From NCBI RefSeq assembly GCF_030532265.1, contig NZ_JAUNLM010000001.1, positions 120,614 through 184,613 of the forward strand: a stretch of DNA of 64,000 nt, in the 5' to 3' direction. Of this stretch, positions 30,876 to 40,432 are shown piece by piece. Within the stretch, counting starts at the first letter, position 1; the number at the start of each line of letters is the position of its first letter. Below the pieces are notes generated by a model that saw only the letters and a list, made by a program, of their open reading frames with translations, searched no databases and had not been told where the DNA came from. The position numbers and the translations under genes were made by a program. Origin of the DNA: Clostridium sp. (GTDB taxonomy: Bacteria > Bacillota > Clostridia > Clostridiales > Clostridiaceae).

Positions 30876-31562
30876 ATGAGTAATGATAATGAAAAAGATA
30901 AAGAAAAGTTAGATAAAAATATTGAGGCTATAAAAGAATTTGGAAATACTGGAATAGTAAATCCTAATGAAAGAATAAGGATATTACCAATAATAGGACA
31001 GATAGAAGGACATATTGTTTCACCAGCCCAAAATAAGGCTACGAAATATGAACATGTAATTCCACAACTTATAGAAATGGAACAAAATGAAAATGTTAAA
31101 GGCGTTCTTATAGTTCTAAATACAGTAGGTGGAGATGTAGAGGCTGGGCTTGGAATTTCTGAAATGATTAATTCAATTTCAAAACCGACTGTTTCAATAG
31201 TAATAGGTGGAGGACATTCTATAGGAGTTCCACTTGCAACTTCAGCAAGTTATTCATTTATAACTCCATCAGCCACTATGATTGTACATCCAATAAGAAT
31301 GAATGGATTTATAATCGGAGTATCTCAAACTTTTGAATACTTTAAGAAAATGCAAGAAAGAATAAATGATTTTATAGTCAGAACATCTAACATAAGCAAA
31401 GAACATTTAGAAAAACTTTTAAAACAGCAAGGAGATTTATTAAATGATGTTGGAACTATATTAATAGGTAATCAGGCTGTAGAATGTGGACTTATAAATG
31501 AAGTCGGTGGTTTGAAAGAAGCGATTGCAAAATTAAATTCATTAATAGATGATAATGAGTAA
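30876..31562 (+). CDS. tepA: ClpP-like serine protease TepA
   Basis: Membrane-associated, ATP-independent ClpP-fold protease; B. subtilis TepA aids protein export and forespore development. ATG 30876 is preferred to 30870 because AGGAGG (30863-30868) is then 7 bases away, giving 228 residues. Catalytic Ser lies in VIGGGHSIGVPLATSASY (about 108-125), and the following TMIVHPIR supplies His. The N-terminal 40 residues are charged and lack an obvious signal peptide. It sits between aspartokinase and ftsK, as in related genomes. Confidence 0.85.
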   Translation: MSNDNEKDKEKLDKNIEAIKEFGNTGIVNPNERIRILPIIGQIEGHIVSPAQNKATKYEHVIPQLIEMEQNENVKGVLIVLNTVGGDVEAGLGISEMINSISKPTVSIVIGGGHSIGVPLATSASYSFITPSATMIVHPIRMNGFIIGVSQTFEYFKKMQERINDFIVRTSNISKEHLEKLLKQQGDLLNDVGTILIGNQAVECGLINEVGGLKEAIAKLNSLIDDNE

Positions 31563-31569
31563 TTTTAAA

Positions 31570-31603
31570 AAATCAGCTATAATATCTTATGGCTGATTTT
31601 CTT
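31570..31603 (+). terminator. Intrinsic terminator after tepA
   Basis: AAATCAGC paired with GCTGATTT around a 14-base AT-rich loop, followed by TTCTT. Confidence 0.75.
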
Positions 31604-31663
31604 ATGTATTCATAAAGGGATTTTAGTATATTTGTAGAAAATAATAAAGTGAGGTGAGTAAAT

Positions 31664-34045
31664 TTGGGGAAGACTAATAAAAAGAGAAATAGTAAAAAAA
31701 TTAGTAAGAATACAGATATAATTGGACTTATATATATATCTTTAGGAATTCTTCTATCAGTAGCAATATATACAGATTTTGTAGGAATATTATCAAGTAT
31801 TTCACAAAGAATATTTCACTTTCTAGTTGGTATTGGTATATATGTGTTACCATTATATATATTATATCTAGGTTATCAATACATAAAAAATAAGGGAGTT
31901 TTAATATTAAGCAGAAAATTTTATGGAATTACTATATATTGTTTAATACTTATATTAATTTGTTCAACTATATATATTCAAATAAGTGATGATATAGTTT
32001 CATTTAGCGATGGAATAAAAAATATAGCATCTATGAATAGTATACTTAATGGAGGAATAATAGGGTATATTTTTGCTTATCCATTATTTAAATTTTTAGG
32101 AGCTATTGGTTCTTATATAGTATATATATCATTATTAATAATAGCTACAATGTTAACTTTTGATATTACATTACATGATTTATGTAAAGAAGTTAAAAAT
32201 AAGAGTAAAAAAATTAAGCCTATAGTAGAGAAGAAAAAAGATGATAATGATTATCTAGATGATACATTTATAAAAGTTGTAGAAAAAAATAATAATAAAA
32301 ACAAAAATAAAGATGAATTTTTAAATGGTGTAAATAATAAAATAAAAATATTAGATTTTATGAAAAATCCAGAAGTTGATGATTTAGATGAACAAACATG
32401 CATATTTGATAATGATTATATAAGCAATGATAAAAGTAAAGAACCTTATAATTCAAAAAAATCAAAGATTCAAAAAGTTTCTTTGAATGATGAAAATAAC
32501 AATAAATATAAAAATGAAAATACGGATAATTTATTTAATGAAAAAGTAAATAAAGAAATAGAAAACAATATAGAAAAAGCAACTAATAGTGAAAATAAGA
32601 CATATGTATATCCAGGATTAGAATTATTAAAGATAAATAGTTCTACAAATTTAAATAATGATGACAAGCAAGAACTCATGGAAAGTGCTGATAAGCTTGA
32701 AAGTACATTAGAGAGTTTTGGAGTTGATGCAAGTGTTACTAGAGTTACAAAAGGTCCATCAGTAACTAGGTTTGAATTGCAACCAAGTCCAGGTGTTAAG
32801 GTAAGTAAAATAGTTAATTTATCAGATGATATAGCATTAGGTCTTGCAGCAACAGGAGTGAGAATTGAAGCACCAATACCAGGTAAAGCGGCAGTTGGAA
32901 TAGAAGTACCAAATAGAGAGCAAACTCCAGTATTTTTAAGAGAAGTATTAGAGTCTGATGAATTTTTAAATACAAATAAAAAATTAGCTTTCTCATTGGG
33001 AAAAGATATAGGTGGAAAATGTGTTGTTGGAGATTTAAGTAAAATGCCTCATACATTAATTGCAGGGGCAACAGGATCAGGTAAAAGTGTTTGTATAAAT
33101 ACTTTAATTGTTAGTTTATTATACAAATATTCTCCAGATGAAGTGAAGCTTTTAATGGTTGATCCAAAAGTAGTAGAACTTAGTGTTTATAATGGAATAC
33201 CACATTTATTAGTTCCAGTAGTTACAGATCCTAAAAAAGCAGCTGGAGCTTTAAATTGGGCAGTTAATGAAATGACTAGAAGATACAAATTATTTGCTGA
33301 TTCAGGGGCTAGAAATATAGATTCTTATAATACTTTATTTGAAAAAGGAATAATAGAAGAGAAATTACCTTATATAGTAATTATAGTTGATGAGCTTGCT
33401 GACCTTATGATGGTATGTCCTAATGATGTGGAAGACTATATAGGAAGATTAGCTCAAATGGCGAGAGCTGCAGGTATGCATTTAGTTATAGCTACTCAAA
33501 GACCTTCAGTAGATGTTATAACAGGTGTAATAAAAGCAAATATTCCATCTAGAATATCCTTTGCTGTTTCATCACAAATAGATTCAAGAACAATATTAGA
33601 TAGTGGTGGGGCAGAAAAGCTTTTAGGAAAAGGAGATATGTTATATTATCCGGTTGGATCTAGTAAACCTCTTAGAGTTCAAGGTTGTTTTATTTCAGAA
33701 GATGAAGTTGAGAGAGTTGTTGAATTTGTTAAAAATGAAGTAGAAAAAGTTGAGTATAAGGAAGAAATAATAGAACATATAAATAATGAATCAGATTCTT
33801 CCTTAAATAATATTAAAGATGAAGATAGTGATGAACTTATTGATGATGCAATAAATATTGTTGTAGAATATGGACAAGCATCCACATCTTTTTTACAAAG
33901 AAGATTAAGAATAGGTTTTAATAGAGCATCTAGAATAATGGATGAATTAGAAGAAAGAGGAGTAATATCTAAAAAGGATGGCAGTAGACCTAGACAGGTA
34001 TTAGTTAAAAAAGAAGATTTAATTGCTACTGATAATTTAGAGTAA
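31664..34045 (+). CDS. FtsK/SpoIIIE-family DNA translocase
   Basis: Septal ATP-driven DNA pump for chromosome segregation at division or into the forespore. 793 residues. Four hydrophobic segments within about 20-170, an Asn/Lys/Asp-rich linker to about 315, then the motor domain: Walker [10 protein letters not shown] near 467, Walker [14 protein letters not shown] near 575, [12 protein letters not shown] near 620, and a C-terminal gamma winged helix ([24 protein letters not shown] near 742-765). TTG start 31664 follows GAGGTGAG. FtsK and SpoIIIE cannot be separated from sequence alone; clostridia often have one copy. Confidence 0.93.
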   Translation: MGKTNKKRNSKKISKNTDIIGLIYISLGILLSVAIYTDFVGILSSISQRIFHFLVGIGIYVLPLYILYLGYQYIKNKGVLILSRKFYGITIYCLILILICSTIYIQISDDIVSFSDGIKNIASMNSILNGGIIGYIFAYPLFKFLGAIGSYIVYISLLIIATMLTFDITLHDLCKEVKNKSKKIKPIVEKKKDDNDYLDDTFIKVVEKNNNKNKNKDEFLNGVNNKIKILDFMKNPEVDDLDEQTCIFDNDYISNDKSKEPYNSKKSKIQKVSLNDENNNKYKNENTDNLFNEKVNKEIENNIEKATNSENKTYVYPGLELLKINSSTNLNNDDKQELMESADKLESTLESFGVDASVTRVTKGPSVTRFELQPSPGVKVSKIVNLSDDIALGLAATGVRIEAPIPGKAAVGIEVPNREQTPVFLREVLESDEFLNTNKKLAFSLGKDIGGKCVVGDLSKMPHTLIAGATGSGKSVCINTLIVSLLYKYSPDEVKLLMVDPKVVELSVYNGIPHLLVPVVTDPKKAAGALNWAVNEMTRRYKLFADSGARNIDSYNTLFEKGIIEEKLPYIVIIVDELADLMMVCPNDVEDYIGRLAQMARAAGMHLVIATQRPSVDVITGVIKANIPSRISFAVSSQIDSRTILDSGGAEKLLGKGDMLYYPVGSSKPLRVQGCFISEDEVERVVEFVKNEVEKVEYKEEIIEHINNESDSSLNNIKDEDSDELIDDAINIVVEYGQASTSFLQRRLRIGFNRASRIMDELEERGVISKKDGSRPRQVLVKKEDLIATDNLE

Positions 34046-34143
34046 CTTATTTAGAATATAGTTTTAATTAAAACTTGTAATAGGATAAAAACAGTTATAA
34101 AATAGTTAAGTAAAAGTATTTAAAAACGTAGGAGGAATAAGTT

Positions 34144-35490
34144 TTGGCAAAATATAAAGTAGGAATGGTTAGCCTAGGCTGCGATAAAAATAGAGTAGAT
34201 TCTGAAATAATGTTAGGAATAATGAATAAAGAATATGAAATAACAAACAATCCTAAAGATGCAGATATAATAATTGTTAATACATGTGGTTTTATTGATA
34301 AAGCAAAACAAGAATCAATAGATACAATATTAGAGATGGCAAAATACAAAAAAGATTATAAATGTAAAATGTTAATTGCTACTGGTTGTTTAACTCAAAG
34401 ATATGGAAATGAATTAAAAGAATTAATGCCTGAAATTGATATAATGCTTGGGGTTAATGATTATATAAAAATAGCTAAATTAATAAAGCAGTTTATGAAT
34501 GAAAATGATACTAATTTAGGATTTACTGAAGTTGAGTATTCAGATGATAATATAAATGAAGGAGAAAGAATACTTACTACTAATAAAAGTACAGCATATA
34601 TAAGAATAGCAGAAGGGTGTAACAATTTCTGTACTTATTGTATAATACCTAAAATAAGAGGAAAATTTAGAAGTAGAAGTATGGAAAATATACTAGAAGA
34701 GGCTAAAGCTTTGGTTAATAAAGGTGTTAAAGAATTAATTTTGATAGCTCAAGATACAACTCTTTACGGTAGCGATATATATGGAAAAAAGAGTCTTCAT
34801 ACACTTTTAAGTGAGCTTTCAAAAATAGAAGATTTAAAATGGATAAGAGTGTTGTATTGTTATCCAGAAGAAATATATGATGAATTAATAGAAGAAATTT
34901 CTGTTAATGAAAAGGTAGTAAATTACTTAGATTTACCTATACAACATATAAGTGATCACATATTAAAACTTATGGGCAGAAAAACTACAAAACTTGATAT
35001 AACTAATAAAATAAATAAATTAAGAGAAAAAATACCTAACATAGCAATTAGAACATCTTTAATTGTCGGGTTCCCTAATGAAACAGAAGAAGATTTTAAT
35101 GAACTTAAAGATTTCTTAATGGAATACAAATTGGATAAGGTTGGAGTATTTAAATATTCAAGAGAAGAAGGTACACCAGCTGCAATTATGGAAGGTCAAA
35201 TAGAAGAAGATGTTAAAGAAGCACGTGAAAAAGAACTTATGATTTTACAAAGTAAAATATCAAAAGAAATAAATAGTTTGAAAATAGGTAATGTGTATGA
35301 TATTCTTGTTGAAGGAAAAAATGAAGAATATTACTATGGAAGAAACTTTGAAATGGCACCAGATATTGATGGAAATGTATTCTTTACAAAACATTGTCCT
35401 GTAAGTATAGGAGAATTTGTAGAAGTAAAAATTGAGAAGAATACAGAGTATGATTTAATAGGAGTTGGTATGTGTGAATCTTGCAAATAA
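34144..35490 (+). CDS. rimO: Ribosomal protein S12 methylthiotransferase RimO
   Basis: Radical-SAM enzyme adding a methylthio group to an aspartate of ribosomal protein S12. 448 residues. N-terminal UPF0004 domain with [12 protein letters not shown] and [16 protein letters not shown] (cluster cysteines), radical-SAM motif [13 protein letters not shown] (CX3CX2C) near 158-170, C-terminal TRAM domain about 380-445. S12-specific wording is supported by the IRGKFRSR that follows the cluster. TTG start 34144 follows AGGAGG. Its end overlaps pgsA. Confidence 0.95.
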   Translation: MAKYKVGMVSLGCDKNRVDSEIMLGIMNKEYEITNNPKDADIIIVNTCGFIDKAKQESIDTILEMAKYKKDYKCKMLIATGCLTQRYGNELKELMPEIDIMLGVNDYIKIAKLIKQFMNENDTNLGFTEVEYSDDNINEGERILTTNKSTAYIRIAEGCNNFCTYCIIPKIRGKFRSRSMENILEEAKALVNKGVKELILIAQDTTLYGSDIYGKKSLHTLLSELSKIEDLKWIRVLYCYPEEIYDELIEEISVNEKVVNYLDLPIQHISDHILKLMGRKTTKLDITNKINKLREKIPNIAIRTSLIVGFPNETEEDFNELKDFLMEYKLDKVGVFKYSREEGTPAAIMEGQIEEDVKEAREKELMILQSKISKEINSLKIGNVYDILVEGKNEEYYYGRNFEMAPDIDGNVFFTKHCPVSIGEFVEVKIEKNTEYDLIGVGMCESCK

Positions 35491-36064
35491 ATTAACAGTT
35501 CTTAGAATGATATTAGTACCTGTATTTTTGATATTTATAGCTGTTAAAGGAATACCTTATGGTACATTTATTGCTACTTTTATATTTATTATAGCTTCAA
35601 TTACTGATAAACTTGATGGATATATTGCAAGAAGTAGAAATCAGATAACTAATTTTGGAAAATTTATGGATCCATTAGCAGATAAATTATTAGTTACAGC
35701 AGCATTAATATCTTTGGTAGAGTATGGGGTCGTACCTAGTTGGGCAGCAGTTATAATAATAGCTAGAGAATTTGCTGTTTCTGGACTTAGAACTATAGCA
35801 GCTGCTGAAGGAAAAGTAATAGCAGCTAGTTGGTGGGGAAAAATAAAAACAGTAATACAAATAATTGCTTTAATATTACTATTAATTGAAGTTAATATAG
35901 CTCAAAGTACAGTTATGTATGAGTTTGTAGTAAAAAGCAATTTCTTAGTAAGCTTTTTTAAATATGTTCCTGATTTAGCTTTAGATTTAGCAGTATTAAT
36001 AACAATAATTTCAGGATATGATTATTTTAGAAAAAACAAAAGAGTTATATCAACAAAAAAATAA
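35474..36064 (+). CDS. pgsA: Phosphatidylglycerophosphate synthase
   Basis: Membrane CDP-alcohol phosphotransferase that joins CDP-diacylglycerol and glycerol 3-phosphate. GTG 35474 is chosen ([12 protein letters not shown], 196 residues) over TTG 35465 because AGGAG (35460-35464) would touch the latter. The family signature [28 protein letters not shown] (DGX2ARX8GX3DX3D) is near 45-72. Several hydrophobic helices follow. It overlaps the end of rimO by 17 bases and uses the CdsA product. Confidence 0.95.
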   Translation: MNLANKLTVLRMILVPVFLIFIAVKGIPYGTFIATFIFIIASITDKLDGYIARSRNQITNFGKFMDPLADKLLVTAALISLVEYGVVPSWAAVIIIAREFAVSGLRTIAAAEGKVIAASWWGKIKTVIQIIALILLLIEVNIAQSTVMYEFVVKSNFLVSFFKYVPDLALDLAVLITIISGYDYFRKNKRVISTKK

Positions 36065-36097
36065 GTTGATTTAAAAAAATAATATATGTCAATAATT

Positions 36098-36135
36098 ATA
36101 AAAGTTCCTTCTATGTTAGTTGGAACTTTTATTTG
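36098..36135 (+). terminator. Intrinsic terminator after pgsA
   Basis: ATAAAAGTTCC paired with GGAACTTTTAT around a 12-base loop, with Ts on the 3' side. Confidence 0.8.
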
Positions 36136-36144
36136 CAGTTTTAG

Positions 36145-36194
36145 TTGACTATATAAAATATGTTATATATAATTAATTATAGAACATAAGTTCG
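36145..36194 (+). promoter_or_regulatory. recA promoter with LexA (SOS) box
   Basis: TTGACT (36145-36150), 17-bp spacer, TATAAT (36168-36173). AGAACATAAGTTCG (36181-36194) matches the Gram-positive LexA box CGAAC-N4-GTTCG at 9 of 10 fixed bases and lies over the expected start site, so LexA would block initiation. Confidence 0.9.
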
Positions 36195-36216
36195 ATGAGA
36201 GGATGGTGTATTATTA

Positions 36217-37263
36217 ATGAATATAGATGCAAATAAATTAAAAGCAATAGAAGCTGCTATGGGTCAGATAGAGAAACAATTTGGAAAAGGTTCAGTAATG
36301 AAACTTGGTGAGGAATCAACTTTAAATGTAGATTCAATATCAACAGGATGTCTAGACTTAGATATTGGACTTGGAATTGGTGGTGTTCCTAGAGGAAGAA
36401 TAATAGAAATATATGGACCAGAAAGTTCAGGAAAAACTACTGTTGCACTTCATATAGTTGCAGAAGCACAAAAAAAAGGTGGAGCAGTTGCATTTATAGA
36501 TGCAGAACATGCTTTAGATCCTGCATATGCAAGAAAAATAGGTGTAGATACAGAAAATCTTATAGTATCACAACCAGATACTGGTGAGCAAGCTTTAGAA
36601 ATAGCAGAAGCTTTAGTGCGTTCAGGAGCTATAGATGCTATAGTAGTAGATTCAGTTGCCGCACTTGTACCAAGAGCTGAAATTGAAGGAGAAATGGGAG
36701 ATTCTCACGTTGGACTTCAAGCAAGGTTAATGTCACAAGCATTAAGAAAACTTGCAGGAACTATAAATAAAACAAATTGTGTTGCAGTATTTATAAACCA
36801 ATTAAGAGAAAAGGTTGGTGTTATGTTTGGAAATCCTGAAACAACACCTGGTGGTAGAGCATTAAAATTCTATGCTTCAGTAAGAATGGATGTTAGAAGA
36901 ATAGATTCAATAAAACAAGGTGAAAATATAGTAGGAAATAGAACAAGAGTTAAAATAATAAAAAATAAAGTAGCTCCTCCATTTAGACAAGCGGAATTTG
37001 ATATTATGTATAATGAAGGTATATCAAAAGAAGGTAATATAATAGATGTGGGTGTTAAGGAAGAAATAGTTCAAAAAAGTGGTGCATGGTTCTCATATGG
37101 AGATATAAGATTAGGTCAAGGTAGAGAAAACGCTAAATCTTACCTAAAAGAAAATCCAGAAGTTGCATTAGAGATAGAAAATAAAATAAGAGAAAAACAT
37201 AATTTACCATTATCTAGTCCTATTATAGAAAAAAATAATGAGATTGAAAATGAAAAAAAATAA
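36217..37263 (+). CDS. recA: Recombinase RecA
   Basis: Strand-exchange protein and LexA co-protease. 348 residues. Walker [10 protein letters not shown] at 67-75, [11 protein letters not shown] near 92-102, [20 protein letters not shown] near 141-160, [22 protein letters not shown] (L2 loop) near 192-213, and a lysine/glutamate-rich C-terminal tail. SD GAGAGGATG precedes ATG 36217. It is SOS-controlled through the LexA box and followed by a strong terminator. Confidence 0.99.
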   Translation: MNIDANKLKAIEAAMGQIEKQFGKGSVMKLGEESTLNVDSISTGCLDLDIGLGIGGVPRGRIIEIYGPESSGKTTVALHIVAEAQKKGGAVAFIDAEHALDPAYARKIGVDTENLIVSQPDTGEQALEIAEALVRSGAIDAIVVDSVAALVPRAEIEGEMGDSHVGLQARLMSQALRKLAGTINKTNCVAVFINQLREKVGVMFGNPETTPGGRALKFYASVRMDVRRIDSIKQGENIVGNRTRVKIIKNKVAPPFRQAEFDIMYNEGISKEGNIIDVGVKEEIVQKSGAWFSYGDIRLGQGRENAKSYLKENPEVALEIENKIREKHNLPLSSPIIEKNNEIENEKK

Positions 37264-37264
37264 A

Positions 37265-37307
37265 TAAAAAAAACAAGATATATTTTAATATATCTTGTTT
37301 TTTTACT
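37265..37307 (+). terminator. Intrinsic terminator after recA
   Basis: AAAAAAACAAGATATAT paired with ATATATCTTGTTTTTTT. Confidence 0.93.
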
Positions 37308-37428
37308 ATTAAATCTAAAAGTTAAAAGGTTTACTTAAGTTTTGAAAATTATATTATAAAAAGAGAAAAAAAGAGTATTTTAAAGAAAAATGAAAAAAAT
37401 AAAAATAAAGTAATTAATATTGCTTAAC

Positions 37429-37457
37429 TTGACATAAATTTATTTTTACTATACAAT
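37429..37457 (+). promoter_or_regulatory. Sigma-A promoter of rny
   Basis: Consensus TTGACA (37429-37434), 17-bp spacer, TACAAT (37452-37457). Leader of about 95 bases. The rest of the 295-bp recA-rny gap is featureless AT-rich DNA apart from the recA terminator. Confidence 0.85.
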
Positions 37458-37558
37458 AATAACAAATACTGGTTTATCATATTCCAAAGATAACAGTGAG
37501 AAACAGTATGACACCTACTACGCTTTCTTTAAAGAAAAATAAGCTAGGGGGTGTTAAT

Positions 37559-39103
37559 ATGCAACAAATTATGCCGATAATTTTAATTGATATAATTGTG
37601 CTGTTAATATTAGGAATAGTACTTTATAAAACTATACAAAGTACATCAAGAAACAAAATAGAATCTCTTGAAAGAGATGCTGAAAAGTTAGTAGAAGATG
37701 CTAAAAAAGAAGCTGAAGCTATGAAAAAGGAAGCTATTCTTGAAGCAAAAGAAGAGGTTCATAGATTAAGAAGTGATTTGGAAAAAGATTCTCGTGAGAG
37801 AAGAAATGAAATTCAAAGGCTTGAAAGAAGAGTTTTACAAAGAGAGGAAGCTCTAGATAAAAAGAGCGATTTTCTTGAGAAAAAAGAAGAAATTATCAAT
37901 GGTAGAGTTAATGAAATTAAACAGTTAGAAAAAGAAGCTAATGATCTTCACGAAAAGAGAAGAGAGGAACTTGAAAGAGTTGCTAATCTTTCAAGTGAAG
38001 AAGCACGTCAAATTTTACTAGATGAAGTAAAGAAAGAAGTTTCTCATGAATCTGCTTTACTTATAAAAGAAATTGAAAGTAAAGCTAAAGAAGAGGCTGA
38101 TAAGAAGGCTAGAGAAATTATTACTACAGCTATACAAAGATGTGCAGCAGATCATGTTTCTGAATCAACTGTTCACGTTGTAGCATTACCAAATGATGAA
38201 ATGAAGGGTAGAATAATAGGTAGAGAAGGAAGAAACATTAGAACCCTTGAAACTTTAACAGGAGTTGATTTAATAATTGATGACACTCCAGAAGCTGTAA
38301 TTCTATCAAGCTTTGATCCTATTAGGAGAGAAGTTGCTAGAATGGCACTAGAAAAGTTAATAGTGGATGGTAGAATACATCCAGCAAGAATCGAAGAGAT
38401 GGTAGAAAGAGCTCAAAAAGATGTTGAAAACGACATAAAAGAAGAAGGAGAACAAGCAACACTTGAAACTGCAGTTCACGGACTTCATCCAGAGCTTACA
38501 AGATTACTTGGTAGATTAAAGTATAGAACAAGTTATGGTCAAAATGTATTAAAACATTCCATAGAAGTTTCATACTTAGCTGGTTTGATGGCTTCGGAGT
38601 TAGGTTTAGATGTTACTCTAGCTAGAAGAGCAGGATTACTACATGATATAGGAAAGGCTGTAGATCAAGAACAAGAAGGACCACATGCTATTATTGGTTC
38701 AGACCTTGCTAAGAAATATGGAGAATCTAAATTAGTAGTAAATGCTATAGGAGCCCATCATGGGGATGTTGAAATGCAATCTTTAGAAGCAGTATTGGTT
38801 CAGGCGGCAGATGCTATATCAGCAGCTAGACCAGGTGCAAGAAGAGAAACATTGGAGGCATATATAAAGAGATTGGAGAAATTAGAAGAAATTTCAAACT
38901 CATATGAAGGTGTAGAAAAGTCATATGCCATTCAAGCTGGTAGAGAGATTAGAATTATGGTTAAACCAGAACAAATTGATGATGCTGGAGCAGTTGAGTT
39001 AGCTAGAAATCTTGCGAAAAGTGTAGAAGAACAATTAGAATATCCAGGTCAAATAAAAATCAACGTAATTAGAGAAACAAGGGCGGTTGATTTTGCTAAA
39101 TAA
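37559..39103 (+). CDS. rny: Ribonuclease Y
   Basis: Membrane-anchored endoribonuclease that starts mRNA decay in firmicutes. ATG 37559 is the start: AGGGGGTG lies 5-10 bases before it and the product then begins with the membrane anchor [20 protein letters not shown]; 514 residues. A long Glu/Lys/Arg coiled coil covers about 30-190. KH domain near 205-270 ([21 protein letters not shown]). HD domain with [10 protein letters not shown] near 355 and IGAHHGDVE near 395. It has its own promoter and terminator next to recA, the usual order. Confidence 0.97.
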   Translation: MQQIMPIILIDIIVLLILGIVLYKTIQSTSRNKIESLERDAEKLVEDAKKEAEAMKKEAILEAKEEVHRLRSDLEKDSRERRNEIQRLERRVLQREEALDKKSDFLEKKEEIINGRVNEIKQLEKEANDLHEKRREELERVANLSSEEARQILLDEVKKEVSHESALLIKEIESKAKEEADKKAREIITTAIQRCAADHVSESTVHVVALPNDEMKGRIIGREGRNIRTLETLTGVDLIIDDTPEAVILSSFDPIRREVARMALEKLIVDGRIHPARIEEMVERAQKDVENDIKEEGEQATLETAVHGLHPELTRLLGRLKYRTSYGQNVLKHSIEVSYLAGLMASELGLDVTLARRAGLLHDIGKAVDQEQEGPHAIIGSDLAKKYGESKLVVNAIGAHHGDVEMQSLEAVLVQAADAISAARPGARRETLEAYIKRLEKLEEISNSYEGVEKSYAIQAGREIRIMVKPEQIDDAGAVELARNLAKSVEEQLEYPGQIKINVIRETRAVDFAK

Positions 39104-39118
39104 ATAATAAAGATAATT

Positions 39119-39154
39119 AAAATACATTTTGTTTTAAACAAAGTGTATTTTTTA
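39119..39154 (+). terminator. Intrinsic terminator after rny
   Basis: AAAATACATTTTGTTT paired (one T-G) with AAACAAAGTGTATTTT, then Ts. Confidence 0.85.
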
Positions 39155-39191
39155 ATTTACTAAAAAATATAAAAAATTACAAGAAAATAAA

Positions 39192-39216
39192 AGGATTTTC
39201 AAAAAAAAAGTAGAAT
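39192..39216 (+). promoter_or_regulatory. Sigma-H-type promoter of spoVS
   Basis: AGGATTT (39192-39198), 14 bases, GAAT (39213-39216): the sigma-H layout AGGAWWT...GAAT. The motif and spacing are those of the B. subtilis spoVG promoter as known to me. This fits early-sporulation control of spoVS. Confidence 0.7.
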
Positions 39217-39288
39217 ATTATACTTATACGAAAGTATATAAATTTAAAATGTAAACGATTAGTAATATATGTAGGAGGAATAATAAAA

Positions 39289-39549
39289 ATGGAAGTATTA
39301 AAGGTTTCAACAAAATCAAATCCAAATTCAGTTGCAGGAGCATTAGCTGCAATAATAAAAGAGAAAAATATAGTAGAAATACAAGCTGTAGGAGCAGGAG
39401 CTATAAATCAAGCTATTAAAGCTATTGCTATTGCTAGAGGTTTTGTAGCTCCAAGTGGAAAGGATATAATATGTATACCTGCATTTACGGATATAGTTAT
39501 AGATGGAGAAGAAAGAACAGCTATTAAATTAATAGTACAACCTAGATAA
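39289..39549 (+). CDS. spoVS: Stage V sporulation protein S
   Basis: Small Alba-like protein needed for stage V sporulation and influencing division and septation. 86 residues, the invariant family length. VLKVSTKSNPNSVAGALAA at 3-21, VGAGAINQAIKAIAIARGF near 36-54, and IPAFTDIVIDGEERTAIKLIV near 63-83 are near-identical to the family consensus as known. SD AGGAGG precedes ATG 39289. The upstream sigma-H-like promoter agrees with known control. Confidence 0.97.
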   Translation: MEVLKVSTKSNPNSVAGALAAIIKEKNIVEIQAVGAGAINQAIKAIAIARGFVAPSGKDIICIPAFTDIVIDGEERTAIKLIVQPR

Positions 39550-39630
39550 AATATTATTTTATCTAATATAAATATATTATTTAAAAAAATAATAATAATT
39601 TAAATTATTTAAAATAAAAGTATTGAATAG

Positions 39631-39659
39631 TTGAAATTTTACTAAAAAACATTTATAAT
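39631..39659 (+). promoter_or_regulatory. Sigma-A promoter of ptsH
   Basis: TTGAAA (39631-39636), 17-bp spacer, TATAAT (39654-39659). Confidence 0.85.
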
Positions 39660-39710
39660 GAAATGGTTAATAGGATATTAACTTAAAAAATAGTAAAGAG
39701 GTGTATTTAC

Positions 39711-39971
39711 ATGGTATCTAAAGAGGTTTTAGTTAAAAATGCTACTGGCTTACATGCTAGACCAGCAACTTTATTAGTAAAGAAAGCTTCTTCATTTAAA
39801 TCAGACATAAGCTTAGAGTTTAATGGAAAGAAGGCAAATGTTAAGAGTTTAATCGGAGTTCTTTCATTAGCTGTTACTGCTAACTCAGTAGTAAACGTTA
39901 TTGCTTCAGGAGATGATGAAGCTTTAGCTGCAGAAGAGATTGCAAAATTAATTGAAAACTTAGAAGATTAA
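39711..39971 (+). CDS. ptsH: Phosphocarrier protein HPr
   Basis: Transfers phosphate from enzyme I to sugar-specific EIIA proteins; its seryl form is the CcpA corepressor. 86 residues. Both control sites are present: His15 in ATGLHARPAT and Ser46 in NVKSLIGVLSL, so it is HPr rather than Crh (which lacks His15). SD GAGGTG precedes ATG 39711. Monocistronic, away from ptsI, as is common in clostridia. Confidence 0.95.
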   Translation: MVSKEVLVKNATGLHARPATLLVKKASSFKSDISLEFNGKKANVKSLIGVLSLAVTANSVVNVIASGDDEALAAEEIAKLIENLED

Positions 39972-39981
39972 TTTTAAAGAT

Positions 39982-40016
39982 TAAGGTTCCTAATTTAATT
40001 AGGAACCTTTTCTTTT
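39982..40016 (+). terminator. Intrinsic terminator after ptsH
   Basis: AAGGTTCCTAATT paired with AATTAGGAACCTT, then TTCTTTT. Confidence 0.9.
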
Positions 40017-40041
40017 ATAATAAATTATGTATTATAATTTA

Positions 40042-40254
40042 TTACTTCTGTACAAAATTACATCTAAATAATAAAGAAATTAGGTTTATTCCTGAAATGG
40101 CAACTAATACATATATTATTCTAGATATAATAGGTACACCTAAAGTTAAAAAAGTTACTAAGTTAAAATTAAGTAGTCCAACAAGTCCCCAGTTTAAAGC
40201 TCCTATTAACACAAGTAAGAAGGAAAGTTTGTCTAACCAAGTTATTTTACACAT
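40042..40254 (-). CDS. DUF378 small membrane protein
   Basis: 70 residues. The core LDKLSFLLVLIGALNWGLVGLLNFNLV (residues 8-34, in two pieces) is the DUF378 signature, followed by a second hydrophobic helix near 42-62. Function unknown in the family. A good SD (AAGGAG, complement of 40259-40264) precedes the ATG. It is convergent with ptsH and divergent from purB. Confidence 0.85.
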   Translation of the reverse strand: MCKITWLDKLSFLLVLIGALNWGLVGLLNFNLVTFLTLGVPIISRIIYVLVAISGINLISLLFRCNFVQK

Positions 40255-40377
40255 AAAAACTCCTTTAAATAAATATTATTTAAAATATATATATGAGGAT
40301 ATAATAAGAATAATTACTTAACTTAATGAGATTTATATAAAAATAAATAAAATGATGAAAATAAATAAAATTTATGT

Positions 40378-40420
40378 TATAATACGAACTATGTTAAAGT
40401 TTAATTATAATATATTCGTG
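40378..40420 (+). promoter_or_regulatory. purB promoter with possible PurR boxes
   Basis: Extended -10 TGTTATAAT (40375-40383), with a weak -35 (ATGAAA 40355-40360). Just downstream, ACGAACTAT (40384-40392) and ATATTCGT (40412-40419) form an imperfect inverted pair resembling tandem PurBoxes. The promoter shows that upstream ATGs at 40352-40394 are not the gene start. Confidence 0.5.
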
Positions 40421-40432
40421 TGGAGGAAAGAT

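Noticed and set aside
40352-40432. 27-residue N-terminal extension of PurB
   Set aside because: The upstream start would precede the -10 box and transcription start; ATG 40433 has a proper SD and gives the normal N-terminus.
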